Assembly: GCF_014650115.1 (NCBI RefSeq)
Contig: NZ_BMUI01000043.1
Coordinates: 1 to 47,051, forward strand
Origin: Streptomyces olivaceoviridis
GTDB lineage: Bacteria > Actinomycetota > Actinomycetes > Streptomycetales > Streptomycetaceae
Direction: 5' to 3'
DNA: 47,051 nt
A model generated the notes under the pieces. It was not told where the DNA came from, did no database searches, and was given only the letters and a program-made list of their open reading frames with translations. This document shows, in pieces, positions 17,388-25,251 of the stretch. Within the stretch, counting starts at the first letter, position 1, and the number at the start of each line of letters is the position of its first letter. Made by a program: the position numbers and the translations under genes.

Positions 17388-18409
17388 GAGGCGGCCAGTG
17401 CCTCGGGCAGCTCCGCGAGCACCCGGCCGACCAGGAACCGCAGTTGATTCTCCTGCCACAGGGTCAGCCCCAGCCGGTTGCTGACCAGGTGGGCACAGCG
17501 CAGCAGCACCAGACTCGTGCCCGGATGACGGGTGTCGGACAGTCCGAGGGGCTCCGCCAGCGGAGACCCCGCCCACGCGGAGGTGAACACGCCCGTCTCC
17601 TCCAGGGCGTGCAGCCGCTCGCGCAACCGCCGCACCGAAGCCAGCCAGTACGCCCGCTGATCGTGCCCGCCCGCCCCGGGGTCCTCCGCCATCCGCCAGG
17701 TCAGGCGGGCCCGCGCACGCAGCTTGTCGCGCTGTGCCAGATAGCGCGGGGCGACGTCCTCGGCCTCGGGACCGCTGCCGAACGGAAGTGGCGGTCCGCC
17801 GTGCCGCGCCCACTGGTCGCGGACCTCCTCGCACAACGCGAACACACCGACGACCAGGTCGAAGGCCAGCAGCGCACGCTGCTCCACCGTCGCCCCGGCC
17901 GCGACCACGGACAGCGCGAGCCGGCTCGACTCGAAGAAGTGCTGCTCCACGGCGGCGATCGCCGCACCCCGCCCGTAGTCGTCGTACTCGCGTTCATAGG
18001 GCAGGAACTCCACGGAGTTGTTGGGGCGGACCAGGACGTCATGGCCGCTGCGGCCCTCCAGACCGGCCAGTCCGGCGGCGACCTGGGTGAAGCGGGACCG
18101 GTCCACCACGTCCGCGGCCGGGGTGCTGGCCAGGAACTCCCGGATGCGTTTCCCGGTCCGCAGCTCGATCGCCGAGCGGTCGGCGCTCGCCGCGGGCAGC
18201 AGCCGCAGCCGCACATGGGGCCCGCCCTCCCAGTACCGCAGGAAGAAGTACCGCTGCACCAGCCCGTCGGCGGTCAGCTCCGCGACCAGGGGTCTGACAC
18301 AGTCGGTCAGCAGCAGATCCTGGTCGGTGTCGTAGAAGATGTGCGCGCACACCCAGTCCGCGCCCCGGGCGGCCTCGGGGTCAAGCGGGCCGCTGTCGTT
18401 CTCCGGCAT
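17384..18409 (-). CDS. Thiopeptide glutamate-elimination protein (TbtC-like)
   Basis: ATG at 18407-18409 lies inside the preceding gene with GGAGG at 5 bases, giving 341 residues. WVCAHIFYDTDQDLLLTDCV and YFFLRYWEGGPHVRLRLLPA are the hallmarks of the SpaB_C/LanB C-terminal fold. The C-terminal HLVSNRLGLTLWQENQLRFL matches the H-M-x-x-NRL segment of elimination domains. In split LanB systems this partner removes glutamate from glutamylated Ser/Thr to leave dehydroamino acids. It overlaps the glutamylating gene by 29 bases and the pyridine synthase by 4, so the three are translationally coupled. Confidence 0.82.
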   Translation of the reverse strand: MPENDSGPLDPEAARGADWVCAHIFYDTDQDLLLTDCVRPLVAELTADGLVQRYFFLRYWEGGPHVRLRLLPAASADRSAIELRTGKRIREFLASTPAADVVDRSRFTQVAAGLAGLEGRSGHDVLVRPNNSVEFLPYEREYDDYGRGAAIAAVEQHFFESSRLALSVVAAGATVEQRALLAFDLVVGVFALCEEVRDQWARHGGPPLPFGSGPEAEDVAPRYLAQRDKLRARARLTWRMAEDPGAGGHDQRAYWLASVRRLRERLHALEETGVFTSAWAGSPLAEPLGLSDTRHPGTSLVLLRCAHLVSNRLGLTLWQENQLRFLVGRVLAELPEALAAS

Positions 18410-21008
18410 CCTGTCCTCCGTTGATCTCGATCAGAAACTCGGTCACCCGGGGTCCGCTGTCCCCGTAGCCGGGCATGCCGTCCGGGCCGGGCAGTGCCTC
18501 CTGGAGGAACAGCACCTGCCCGTCGCCGGCCACCGCCCGTTCGAACACGCCGGCCAGCAGCAGGTTCGCGAAGTCGACGTAGAGCGGCTTGCGCGACTTG
18601 ATCCGCCACACGCTGCCCCCGACCACGGAGGCCGGGTCCAGGGCGCGTACGAAGCAGCGGCGCGGGATGCCGCGCTCGCGTAGCCAGCCGGCCAGTCGCA
18701 GCAGGTGCGCCCGGTCGCTCGCGCCCTTCTCGCGGACCGGAACGGCGGACGCCGGGAACACCCACTGACGGCGGCTGACCGTGGTCGCGCCGACCGTCAC
18801 ACGGGGTTCGGCCAGCACGCCGCCCACCTCGGCCAGGGACGGGTCCCCGAACATCCGGCGGCCCGGGATGAGCAGGTTGGATGTCGCTCCGAACACCTGG
18901 AGCAGCAGCCGGATCGCGGGTGGGAGCCACAGCTCCGCGATGAGGTTGGGATGCACCGGGCGCACCTCGGTGTCGCGACCGCGCGACCACAGGACGAGCA
19001 GGCCCCGCGCGGGATCGTGGCGCACCAGCAGGTCCGACAGCGGAATGCGGTGCTCGGCCGCGCGCTCGCTGTGCCCTTCCGGGTAGTCGATCTCGGCGGC
19101 GACGGCGGACCGCCGTAGCCCCACGTTGCTGCCGAAGTGCCGGCAGGTGTCCGCGACGATCACTGCGTCGTCCGGTGCGGCTGTCTTCGCCCGGGCCTCG
19201 ATACCGGCCTGCGTCAGCAGGCGGCTGATGCGGTCGCGCCCTCGGCCGTGCCCGGAGTTGACCGCGTTGACCACGAACCGGGCGTCCGGCCCGTCGAGCG
19301 GCTGCCCGTAGAACGCCACGGAGTCCGGCGCCCGCATCCAGCGCGGCCAGCCGTCGGCCAGATCGGCCAGCCGCGCCGGGTCCAGCCGCACCACGCCGTC
19401 CTCGTCGGCGTGGACCGGTGCGGCTAGCGCGCACAGGTCGGCCCGTCGGGCGGCGAGTTCACGGATGCGGGGGAGGCGGTGGTCCAGCAGGGACGCGTAG
19501 CCGTGGGTCGCGATGGACAGCAGGCCTGGCAGCTCCGGGTCCTCGCGCAGCCACTCCTGCACCGTGCGGTGGAAGGTCAGCAAGGGCATGCCGGCACCAG
19601 TGCCCACGCGTTCGGCGAAGGTGTCTGCGAGGGCCACCCGGCCGGGCAGCGCCGGGTCCAGTACCGCGTAGCAGCGGCGGACGGTGTCGAGGTCCCGCAG
19701 GACGGGCTCCCAGTCCTGCCGGACCGGGCCCGCCAGGGGCTCCGCCAGCAACGCGTTCTCGATGACGCTGTTCTTGGCGGGCAGCTGGATCTGCTCGGGC
19801 CCGGCCAGGTCCCGTACGCGGCGCAGCACCTCCTCGATCGCCGTGCCGCACCGCAGCCGGTCCGCCGCGTCCGGCAGCGTCGGGTACCGCGCCACCAGGG
19901 CCGCCAGCGCGTCGACCTCACCGACAAGCGCCGCCGTGTCGGGGCCCGAGCCGGCCAGCCAGTCTCGCAGGGCGGCGAGCGGGTCCAGCGCCTGGTCGGC
20001 GAAGGGACGCTCGGCCTCCAGCAGCCCCAGTTCCACCAGTCGGCCCAGGTACGTGTCGGCGGCGGCCACGCCGTTCCCGGTGCGCGTCGCGATCTCGCGC
20101 GCGGCGTCCGCACGGACCCGCCCGGCCTCGCCGACCGCGGCCACACAGGCCGCGACCGCGGCTCCCGCCGGCAGCCTCCGCAACGGCTCCTCCGGCCCCG
20201 TGCCGAGGAACTCCCAGCGCCCGTCCGCCAGATGGGCGCTGGGGTTGAGACGCAGCCGCATCCGGGCGGCCAGCACGGGGCGCAGGCTCAGCTGCCGTAC
20301 CACTTGCTGCACCACCCACACGTTGATCTCCGCGACCGTCACCACGGCGAGTCCCGGGGCGGGCGCGGGAGCGGGGCGCGCGTCCGGCTCCCGCCAGACA
20401 CCGAGACCGCTGACTGTGAAGGTGCTGAAGGGGCTGGTCTTCATGGTGACCCGGGCCAGGTACTTCGCCAGGCGCAGGGCCAGCGAGTGGTCCGGCACCG
20501 CCTCGTCCGGACGCGCCAGCCACTTGCGGACCTGCCGGTAGAGAACCGGACTGCTGAGCACCAGGCCGTGCTGGAAGCCCGGGTCGGCGACCGCCTTGCG
20601 CAGCAGCAGGTGCTGCTCGGCCGTCCGGTGCGCCACCAGCCCGTCCAGTCGGGCGGTGGCCCGCTCATGTTCCGCGAGCAGTTCCGTCCAGGACCGCACG
20701 CCGGCGGTCACGGCGGGCGGCAGCGACGCCCTTACCTCGTCGTTCCAGTACCGGTCGGTCAGGGCGCGCCGGTTGTGGACGGCCCGGCGCAGCGCCACCA
20801 GCAGGGACTTGCCTGTCGTGGCCTGCCCGATCAGCCCGTACAGCGCGTCGGACAGTCCGGCCTCCGCGGCGCCGAGCGCCCGCTCGCCGTCCAGGACCGT
20901 CCCGACCTGGTTCCACAGCTCCGGTGAGCTCATGTCGTCGAGCATCGGTACCGGCAGGCCGCCGACGCGCACGCCGAAGACGTCCGGGGTGGTGTGGTTC
21001 TCGGTCAT
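18381..21008 (-). CDS. tRNA-dependent lantibiotic dehydratase, glutamylation domain (TbtB-like)
   Basis: ATG at 21006-21008 has GGAG at 6 bases and gives 875 residues. A GTG at 21026 overlapping the upstream stop (GTGA) is an alternative. The sequence fits the Lant_dehydr_N family: SSPVLYRQVRKWLARP, KYLARVTMKTSPFSTFTVSG (the conserved K/R-x-SPFS-x-FT motif), and near the C-terminus WVFPASAVPVREKGASDRAH and CFVRALDPASVVGGSVWRIK, then SRKPLYVDFANLLL. This family transfers glutamate from glutamyl-tRNA to Ser/Thr hydroxyls of the core peptide. It acts with the elimination protein encoded directly downstream. Confidence 0.88.
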   Translation of the reverse strand: MTENHTTPDVFGVRVGGLPVPMLDDMSSPELWNQVGTVLDGERALGAAEAGLSDALYGLIGQATTGKSLLVALRRAVHNRRALTDRYWNDEVRASLPPAVTAGVRSWTELLAEHERATARLDGLVAHRTAEQHLLLRKAVADPGFQHGLVLSSPVLYRQVRKWLARPDEAVPDHSLALRLAKYLARVTMKTSPFSTFTVSGLGVWREPDARPAPAPAPGLAVVTVAEINVWVVQQVVRQLSLRPVLAARMRLRLNPSAHLADGRWEFLGTGPEEPLRRLPAGAAVAACVAAVGEAGRVRADAAREIATRTGNGVAAADTYLGRLVELGLLEAERPFADQALDPLAALRDWLAGSGPDTAALVGEVDALAALVARYPTLPDAADRLRCGTAIEEVLRRVRDLAGPEQIQLPAKNSVIENALLAEPLAGPVRQDWEPVLRDLDTVRRCYAVLDPALPGRVALADTFAERVGTGAGMPLLTFHRTVQEWLREDPELPGLLSIATHGYASLLDHRLPRIRELAARRADLCALAAPVHADEDGVVRLDPARLADLADGWPRWMRAPDSVAFYGQPLDGPDARFVVNAVNSGHGRGRDRISRLLTQAGIEARAKTAAPDDAVIVADTCRHFGSNVGLRRSAVAAEIDYPEGHSERAAEHRIPLSDLLVRHDPARGLLVLWSRGRDTEVRPVHPNLIAELWLPPAIRLLLQVFGATSNLLIPGRRMFGDPSLAEVGGVLAEPRVTVGATTVSRRQWVFPASAVPVREKGASDRAHLLRLAGWLRERGIPRRCFVRALDPASVVGGSVWRIKSRKPLYVDFANLLLAGVFERAVAGDGQVLFLQEALPGPDGMPGYGDSGPRVTEFLIEINGGQDAGERQRPA

Positions 21009-21022
21009 GGCCGGCTCCAGTG

Positions 21023-23059
21023 TCACGGGAACGGGTGCGGGTGCGGGTTGATGTCCGACGGGGACAGCGGCCCGGCCCGGTAGCCCAGCAGCGCGGGCAG
21101 CCGCAGCAGCCGGGGCAGTCCGTGGGTGCGGCGCATGCCGTGGCCGAAGGTCATGGGCAGCAGACCGGGGACGATCACCTTCGCGCAGGCAAGTCCGCCG
21201 GCCCGGTGCTCGTCCGTGGTCTGGTCCACCACGATCACGTCCTGGCCGCGGCGGGTGAACCGAGCCACCACCTCGATGAGGTCGTCCCGCAGATCCGTGC
21301 CGCGCGGCCGGCAGTCCGCGCGCGCGAACGCCTCCTCCACCGGGAGGCCCGGCGCGCCGGTGCCGGGAGGCCCGTCGCCGAGGAGGAAGCCGAACCGGTC
21401 GTACGCGGCGGGGTGGCAGTACAGCAGGGCGTGGTCCCGCATGTCCCGCACCTGGTCCGGGTCGGTCACCATCGCCCCGATCCGCTCCCGCTCCTCTCGG
21501 TAGGCGTCACGGTTCCAGCCCAGGTTGGCGGTCAGCTCCAGCAGGCCGTTCAGCAACGCCTGTTCGGGATCGAAGTGCGCTCCTGCGGCACAGACGGCGG
21601 CCGGTTCCGCCCGCGGGTCCCCGGGTGCGGGGGAGAGGCGTGCGGTGGGGTGCACCGCCATGACCCACGCGGTGGGGATGCCGTGCTCCGGCGTGGTGGC
21701 GAAGGCCAGGACCCGGTGCCCGCTGTCCTGCCGGATGCGCTCGGCCAGCACCGCGATACGCGGGTCGGTCACCGTCGCCAGGTCCACCCGGGGCGCGGGC
21801 AGCCGCGCGTACCAGGTGAGCAGGAACGCGTCCCGCTCCGCCAGCTCCACCAGCCCGTGCAGCGCCGCCTCCTCCAGACAGCCGCCCAGAGCGCACCCGT
21901 TGGACACCTCGTACGCCAGCGGCCGGGCGTCCGGACTGCCGTGCCGGGTGCGGTAGTACGCGTAGTCCTCGGGTACGAGGACGGGCGCGTCGCGGGCGAA
22001 GGAGTGCCCCCACACCCAGTCGAGGGCCATTCCCGGGTCGAACGGCGGGTAGGGGAAGCCGGGTGCGTCGTACCGCTCGGACGGATACAGGCCCAGCTCC
22101 ACCGGACACAGCGCCTGGTCGGCGACCTCGCGGTAGGAGGCCCGCACCGTCGTGCGACGGCCGCCGGGGCGGGCTCCGCCGAGTCGTTCCAACGCCTCGG
22201 CCAGCGCGGTGCGTTCACAGGAGGCGTAGGCGAGGTTCCGGCCGAAGCCGGCCTCCTGCTGTCCGTCCGGCAGGTGCAGCGGGGCGGACACCATCGGATA
22301 GCGGTAGTCGGTGCGTACGTCGAGTTGGCGGACCACTCCGGTGTGTCCGTCGACGTACGTCCGGGTCAACGCCTCCCAGTCGGCCCGCAGATCGCGGACC
22401 CGGTAGGTGTCACGGTCGGGTTTGGGCCGGGCGGTGCCGAGCAGCTCCGGCGGCCGGTCGTCCGGGAGCCCGCCGCACTCGGGGCAGCGCGGGTCGGGCA
22501 GGAAGGGATGGGCGTCGACCGTCATGGTCGTCAGTGACAGCATCACCAGACCGCACCGGGTCAGCCGTCCTCCGGGGAAGCGGAGTTCGTCCGCCACCAG
22601 TTCCGCGACCGCGTCGCACGCCCAGGCCGTCAGCACAGGGGCGGGGTGGTCGGCGAGGCGCTCACCGAATCGCCGTACCAGTTCGGCCCGGGGGCTGTCC
22701 GGCCCCAGTGCCCGCTCCCGGCGGGTGCGGGCGCACCGGGCGCAGCCCGCGCGCCCGGGCACGACCATGGGCCCGACGACCACCCTGCCCAACTCCACCC
22801 GGACGGGCAGGCGGGGCGTCTGCGCGGAGACGATGGCCGAGTCGTCGGCCCAGCCGTCGTCGGCGACGACGGTCACGGCAGGGGAGCCGCTGTCGGGGCC
22901 GGTGAGGCCGATCCCGTTCGTGGCGCCGGTGGCGTCTTCGCCACCGGTCCCGGCCGGTGTCCCGTGGCTGCGGGAGAGCACCGCCCGGACAGCGGTGGCG
23001 AGCAGGCCCTTGCCCAGGACCGCCGCCGTGGCGGGGCGGACTGCGGCGGTGTCGGTCAC
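21023..23059 (-). CDS. YcaO-domain azoline cyclodehydratase (TbtG-like)
   Basis: GTG at 23057-23059 has GAGGGA 7 bases upstream and gives 678 residues. The longer frame to 23107 would start inside the loop of a strong hairpin and is rejected. An N-terminal E1-like region has zinc-type Cys pairs (CARC and CPECGG). The YcaO domain follows from about residue 230, with the ATP-binding-type segment ACERTALAEALERL-like (ASCERTALAEALERLGG), EVSNGCALGGCLEEAALHGL and ELAERDAFLLTWYARLPAPR. The protein ends PHPHPFP, a Pro-rich C-terminus like the PxPxP end of cyclodehydrating YcaO proteins. It converts core Cys (and possibly Ser/Thr) to azolines using ATP, with the ThiF-like partner presenting the leader. 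It is the first gene after the precursor. Confidence 0.9.
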   Translation of the reverse strand: MTDTAAVRPATAAVLGKGLLATAVRAVLSRSHGTPAGTGGEDATGATNGIGLTGPDSGSPAVTVVADDGWADDSAIVSAQTPRLPVRVELGRVVVGPMVVPGRAGCARCARTRRERALGPDSPRAELVRRFGERLADHPAPVLTAWACDAVAELVADELRFPGGRLTRCGLVMLSLTTMTVDAHPFLPDPRCPECGGLPDDRPPELLGTARPKPDRDTYRVRDLRADWEALTRTYVDGHTGVVRQLDVRTDYRYPMVSAPLHLPDGQQEAGFGRNLAYASCERTALAEALERLGGARPGGRRTTVRASYREVADQALCPVELGLYPSERYDAPGFPYPPFDPGMALDWVWGHSFARDAPVLVPEDYAYYRTRHGSPDARPLAYEVSNGCALGGCLEEAALHGLVELAERDAFLLTWYARLPAPRVDLATVTDPRIAVLAERIRQDSGHRVLAFATTPEHGIPTAWVMAVHPTARLSPAPGDPRAEPAAVCAAGAHFDPEQALLNGLLELTANLGWNRDAYREERERIGAMVTDPDQVRDMRDHALLYCHPAAYDRFGFLLGDGPPGTGAPGLPVEEAFARADCRPRGTDLRDDLIEVVARFTRRGQDVIVVDQTTDEHRAGGLACAKVIVPGLLPMTFGHGMRRTHGLPRLLRLPALLGYRAGPLSPSDINPHPHPFP

Positions 23060-23088
23060 GGTCACTTCCCTCGTCGGTGGGAGCGGTG

Positions 23089-23123
23089 CCGTGTCCGGCG
23101 GGCGCACCGCCCGCCGGACACGG
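23089..23123 (-). terminator. 16-bp perfect hairpin after the precursor gene (attenuator)
   Basis: CCGTGTCCGGCGGGCG (23089-23104) pairs perfectly with CGCCCGCCGGACACGG (23108-23123) around a 3-base loop. In the direction of transcription it lies 53 bases after the precursor stop and about 29 bases before the YcaO start. It likely ends or stalls much of the transcript, so that precursor mRNA exceeds enzyme mRNA, or it stabilises the upstream 3' end. Confidence 0.7.
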
Positions 23124-23134
23124 CTGTGCGATGT

Positions 23135-23170
23135 GTGCCGCTTCAGCTGTGCGGCGCGTGCCGCTTCAGC
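23135..23170. repeat. 13-bp direct repeat after the precursor gene
   Basis: GTGCCGCTTCAGC occurs at 23135-23147 and again at 23158-23170, just beyond the precursor stop codon. No function is evident; a small duplication is the simplest reading. Confidence 0.6.
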
Positions 23171-23176
23171 GCCGCG

Positions 23177-23359
23177 TCAGCAGCAACAGCACGAGCAGCA
23201 ACTCGCCGGGGTACCGGTCGAGGTGCAGTTGGACGCGCCGATCTCGACCATCGCGTGACCCACGTTGATCGACTCCAGGCCGGCGCCCGGGGAGGTCGGC
23301 AGCACGTCGAGTTCGTCGACGCTGAGGTCGGCGAGGTCGAGGACGAGTTCCTTCTCCAT
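23177..23359 (-). CDS. cltA: Thiopeptide precursor peptide, cyclothiazomycin type
   Basis: ATG at 23357-23359 follows AAGGGG at 6 bases and gives a 60-residue peptide. The leader (residues 1-42) is acidic and helical (MEKELVLDLADLSVDELDVL, then the linker ending AMVEIGA). The core (43-60) is SNCTSTGTPASCCSCCCC, which I recognise from memory as the 18-residue cyclothiazomycin core. Its seven Cys match the seven sulfurs I remember for that compound. Expected modifications are azoline/azole formation at Cys, dehydration of Ser/Thr, and pyridine formation involving core Ser1. All six enzymes needed for the main framework flank it. Strong hairpins lie between it and both neighbours. The symbol follows the published clt cluster; product identity is inferred. 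Confidence 0.9.
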   Translation of the reverse strand: MEKELVLDLADLSVDELDVLPTSPGAGLESINVGHAMVEIGASNCTSTGTPASCCSCCCC

Positions 23360-23492
23360 CGGATTCCCCTTTCCGCGTTGTCGGTTGTGCCCAAGGCCAG
23401 GAATCTGGCCGTGTCCGATGTTCGAGCGGAACGGGGCCCGGGGTCTTCACGGTGCGACCGCAGTCCCGCCCGTAGGATCGAGCGGCTACGGG

Positions 23493-23510
23493 CCCGGGGC
23501 CGCCCCCGGG
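23493..23510 (-). terminator. GC-rich hairpin before the precursor gene
   Basis: CCCGGGG (23493-23499) and CCCCGGG (23504-23510) form a 7-bp stem with a 4-base loop about 11 bases after the SagB stop codon. It is a candidate terminator or processing site separating the upstream pair from the precursor gene, which then has about 130 bases of its own upstream DNA. A smaller 6-bp hairpin (GGCCAG/CTGGCC, 23395-23410) lies in that leader. Confidence 0.5.
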
Positions 23511-23520
23511 GAGCCGCGGT

Positions 23521-25251
23521 TCACCATGTCAGCGGCATCTCGTACTGCGCCGTGGCCCTGCGGCGGCCGACGGCCATGCAGAACACGGGTACGTACGCCG
23601 GGTCGGCGACACCCATCAACTCGCGGACGACTCCCTCGTGGTAGCCGTTGGTGATGCGCACAGAGCGTCCCACTGCGGCCGCGAGCACGCTGATGCGCTG
23701 GGCCACGATCCCGCTCTCCTGGTGCAGGATCCGGTAACCGCGGGCCCCGAACGCCCGCTCCCCCTCGACCCGGTTCACGGTCAGGAACACGATCGCGTCG
23801 GCCTTCGCGGAGTTCACGGCAGGGGTCCGGTCGCAGAGCATCGCGAGGACGCCGCGCCAGTTTGGTCCCGGCACGCGCGCCAGCACGGGGGCGGGGGCCG
23901 GGTGAAGCCGGTACAGCCCGGTGTCGAGGCCGTCGACGCGGAGGGCGAGCACATGGCAGTCGACGAGCGGGCGGCAGACCCGGCTGGTGTGATCGGACGG
24001 CACGGGCTCCAGGGCATGCCGCAGAACGGAGGCGAGCCGGTGCACGGGCAGCGGATCCCCGCCCGGCAGGAACATCCGGCCACCGGAGTCACGAGTCCGC
24101 AGCGTGGCGGCCAACTCGATCTCGCCGGGGCCGGGTTCGGTCGGCGTCGCCAGGGACAGTTGCCGTTCACCGCCCCGCACGCCGGCCGGGAGGTGGAAGG
24201 CCCGTGGGTCCACCGCCGGGCGCCCGGCCGCCCAGGTCCGCCTGGCGGCCCGGTCGACTTCCAGCAGTCCCGACCAGGCGGCGGGATCAACCGCGTTGGT
24301 CCGCACGTGCGCCGCCCGGATGGCAGGCAGGGCGGTGGCTGGCGACGCTTTGCGGGCGGCGCCGGCCGGCGGTGGGGGAGGTGCGGGACGCTGCGCGGCC
24401 GGGACGGGCGCGGGCAGTGGACCGGTGCGCAGATCGAGGACGGCGACCGAGGTCTCCTCGGACGCGTCCAGCCCCAGAGCCCGGTTGACGACCTCGTCGT
24501 CGAACCGGTGGTGCACACGGGCCCGCAGCCCGAGCGCGCCCGCGGCGAGCAGGGCGTTGCCGACCGTCATACCGGCCTCCTGGGCGCACAGCCGGTACGC
24601 GTAGTCGCGGTAGCGGAAGGCCGCCTTGCGGAAGCAGACCGCCGCCACGAGCAGGGCGTCGGGAGCGTCGTGCGCTCCGGGGGCCACGGCGGCGGGCCGT
24701 TCCACTCCGACGGCGGCGAGGAGCACATCCGGCAGACCACCCTCCCGCAGCCTGGTCAGGACGTGGTGCGCGGGGTCGTAGTGGTAGCAGCCGGCGCCCA
24801 GTTCGCCGGCCGGTCGCGCCGTCCACAGATACAGCTCGACCGGATAGAAGCAGCGGGCCGAGGCCACCAGCCGGTGATACGGCCAGACGGCGTGCGGTCC
24901 CACCTCCATGCGACCCATCCCGTAGACGCAGTGCAGCAGCACCGACACGGCGGGCTCGTCGAGACGGTCCAGGCACGGCGCACCGCCGGGGTGCGCCCGG
25001 CGGAAGGAGGCGAAGGACCATCGCGCGTCGCCCACCGCACGGGCCGGCGCGCTCAACGGGTGCCGGGGCAGACCGCGGTACGTCTTGGCCGGCAGCGGAT
25101 CGTCCGCCCCGCCCTCCTCCCCGTGGCCCTCCGCGAAGAGTTCCCGGACGCCCTCGAAGGTGCGGTGCCAGAAGCGGAGTCCGACGGTGTCGGCGTCCGC
25201 GTCGGCCACACCGTGCGCCGCCCCGGCGCCGTGGTCCGCGGTGCTAGTCAT
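23521..25251 (-). CDS. SagB-type azoline dehydrogenase (TbtE-like)
   Basis: ATG at 25249-25251 overlaps the end of the upstream gene by 8 bases and gives 576 residues. The protein looks like a duplicated nitroreductase fold. The N-terminal half carries TVGLRFWHRTFEGVRELF, ARWSFASFRRAHPGGAPC and FYPVELYLWTARPAGELGAG. The C-terminal half repeats the SagB pattern: FHLPAGVRGGERQLSLATPT, CHVLALRVDGLDTGLYRLHP, AIVFLTVNRVEGERAFGARG, RILHQESGIVAQRISVLAAA and MAVGRRRAT. SagB-type enzymes use FMN to oxidise thiazolines to thiazoles. A Pro/Ala-rich linker (about residues 290-320) separates the halves. Translational overlap with the ThiF-like gene suggests a complex. Confidence 0.87.
   Translation of the reverse strand: MTSTADHGAGAAHGVADADADTVGLRFWHRTFEGVRELFAEGHGEEGGADDPLPAKTYRGLPRHPLSAPARAVGDARWSFASFRRAHPGGAPCLDRLDEPAVSVLLHCVYGMGRMEVGPHAVWPYHRLVASARCFYPVELYLWTARPAGELGAGCYHYDPAHHVLTRLREGGLPDVLLAAVGVERPAAVAPGAHDAPDALLVAAVCFRKAAFRYRDYAYRLCAQEAGMTVGNALLAAGALGLRARVHHRFDDEVVNRALGLDASEETSVAVLDLRTGPLPAPVPAAQRPAPPPPPAGAARKASPATALPAIRAAHVRTNAVDPAAWSGLLEVDRAARRTWAAGRPAVDPRAFHLPAGVRGGERQLSLATPTEPGPGEIELAATLRTRDSGGRMFLPGGDPLPVHRLASVLRHALEPVPSDHTSRVCRPLVDCHVLALRVDGLDTGLYRLHPAPAPVLARVPGPNWRGVLAMLCDRTPAVNSAKADAIVFLTVNRVEGERAFGARGYRILHQESGIVAQRISVLAAAVGRSVRITNGYHEGVVRELMGVADPAYVPVFCMAVGRRRATAQYEMPLTW

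Noticed and set aside
23060..23107. Extended N-terminus for the YcaO protein (start at 23107)
   Set aside because: That GTG lies in the loop of the 16-bp hairpin and has no ribosome binding site; GTG 23059 follows GAGGGA.
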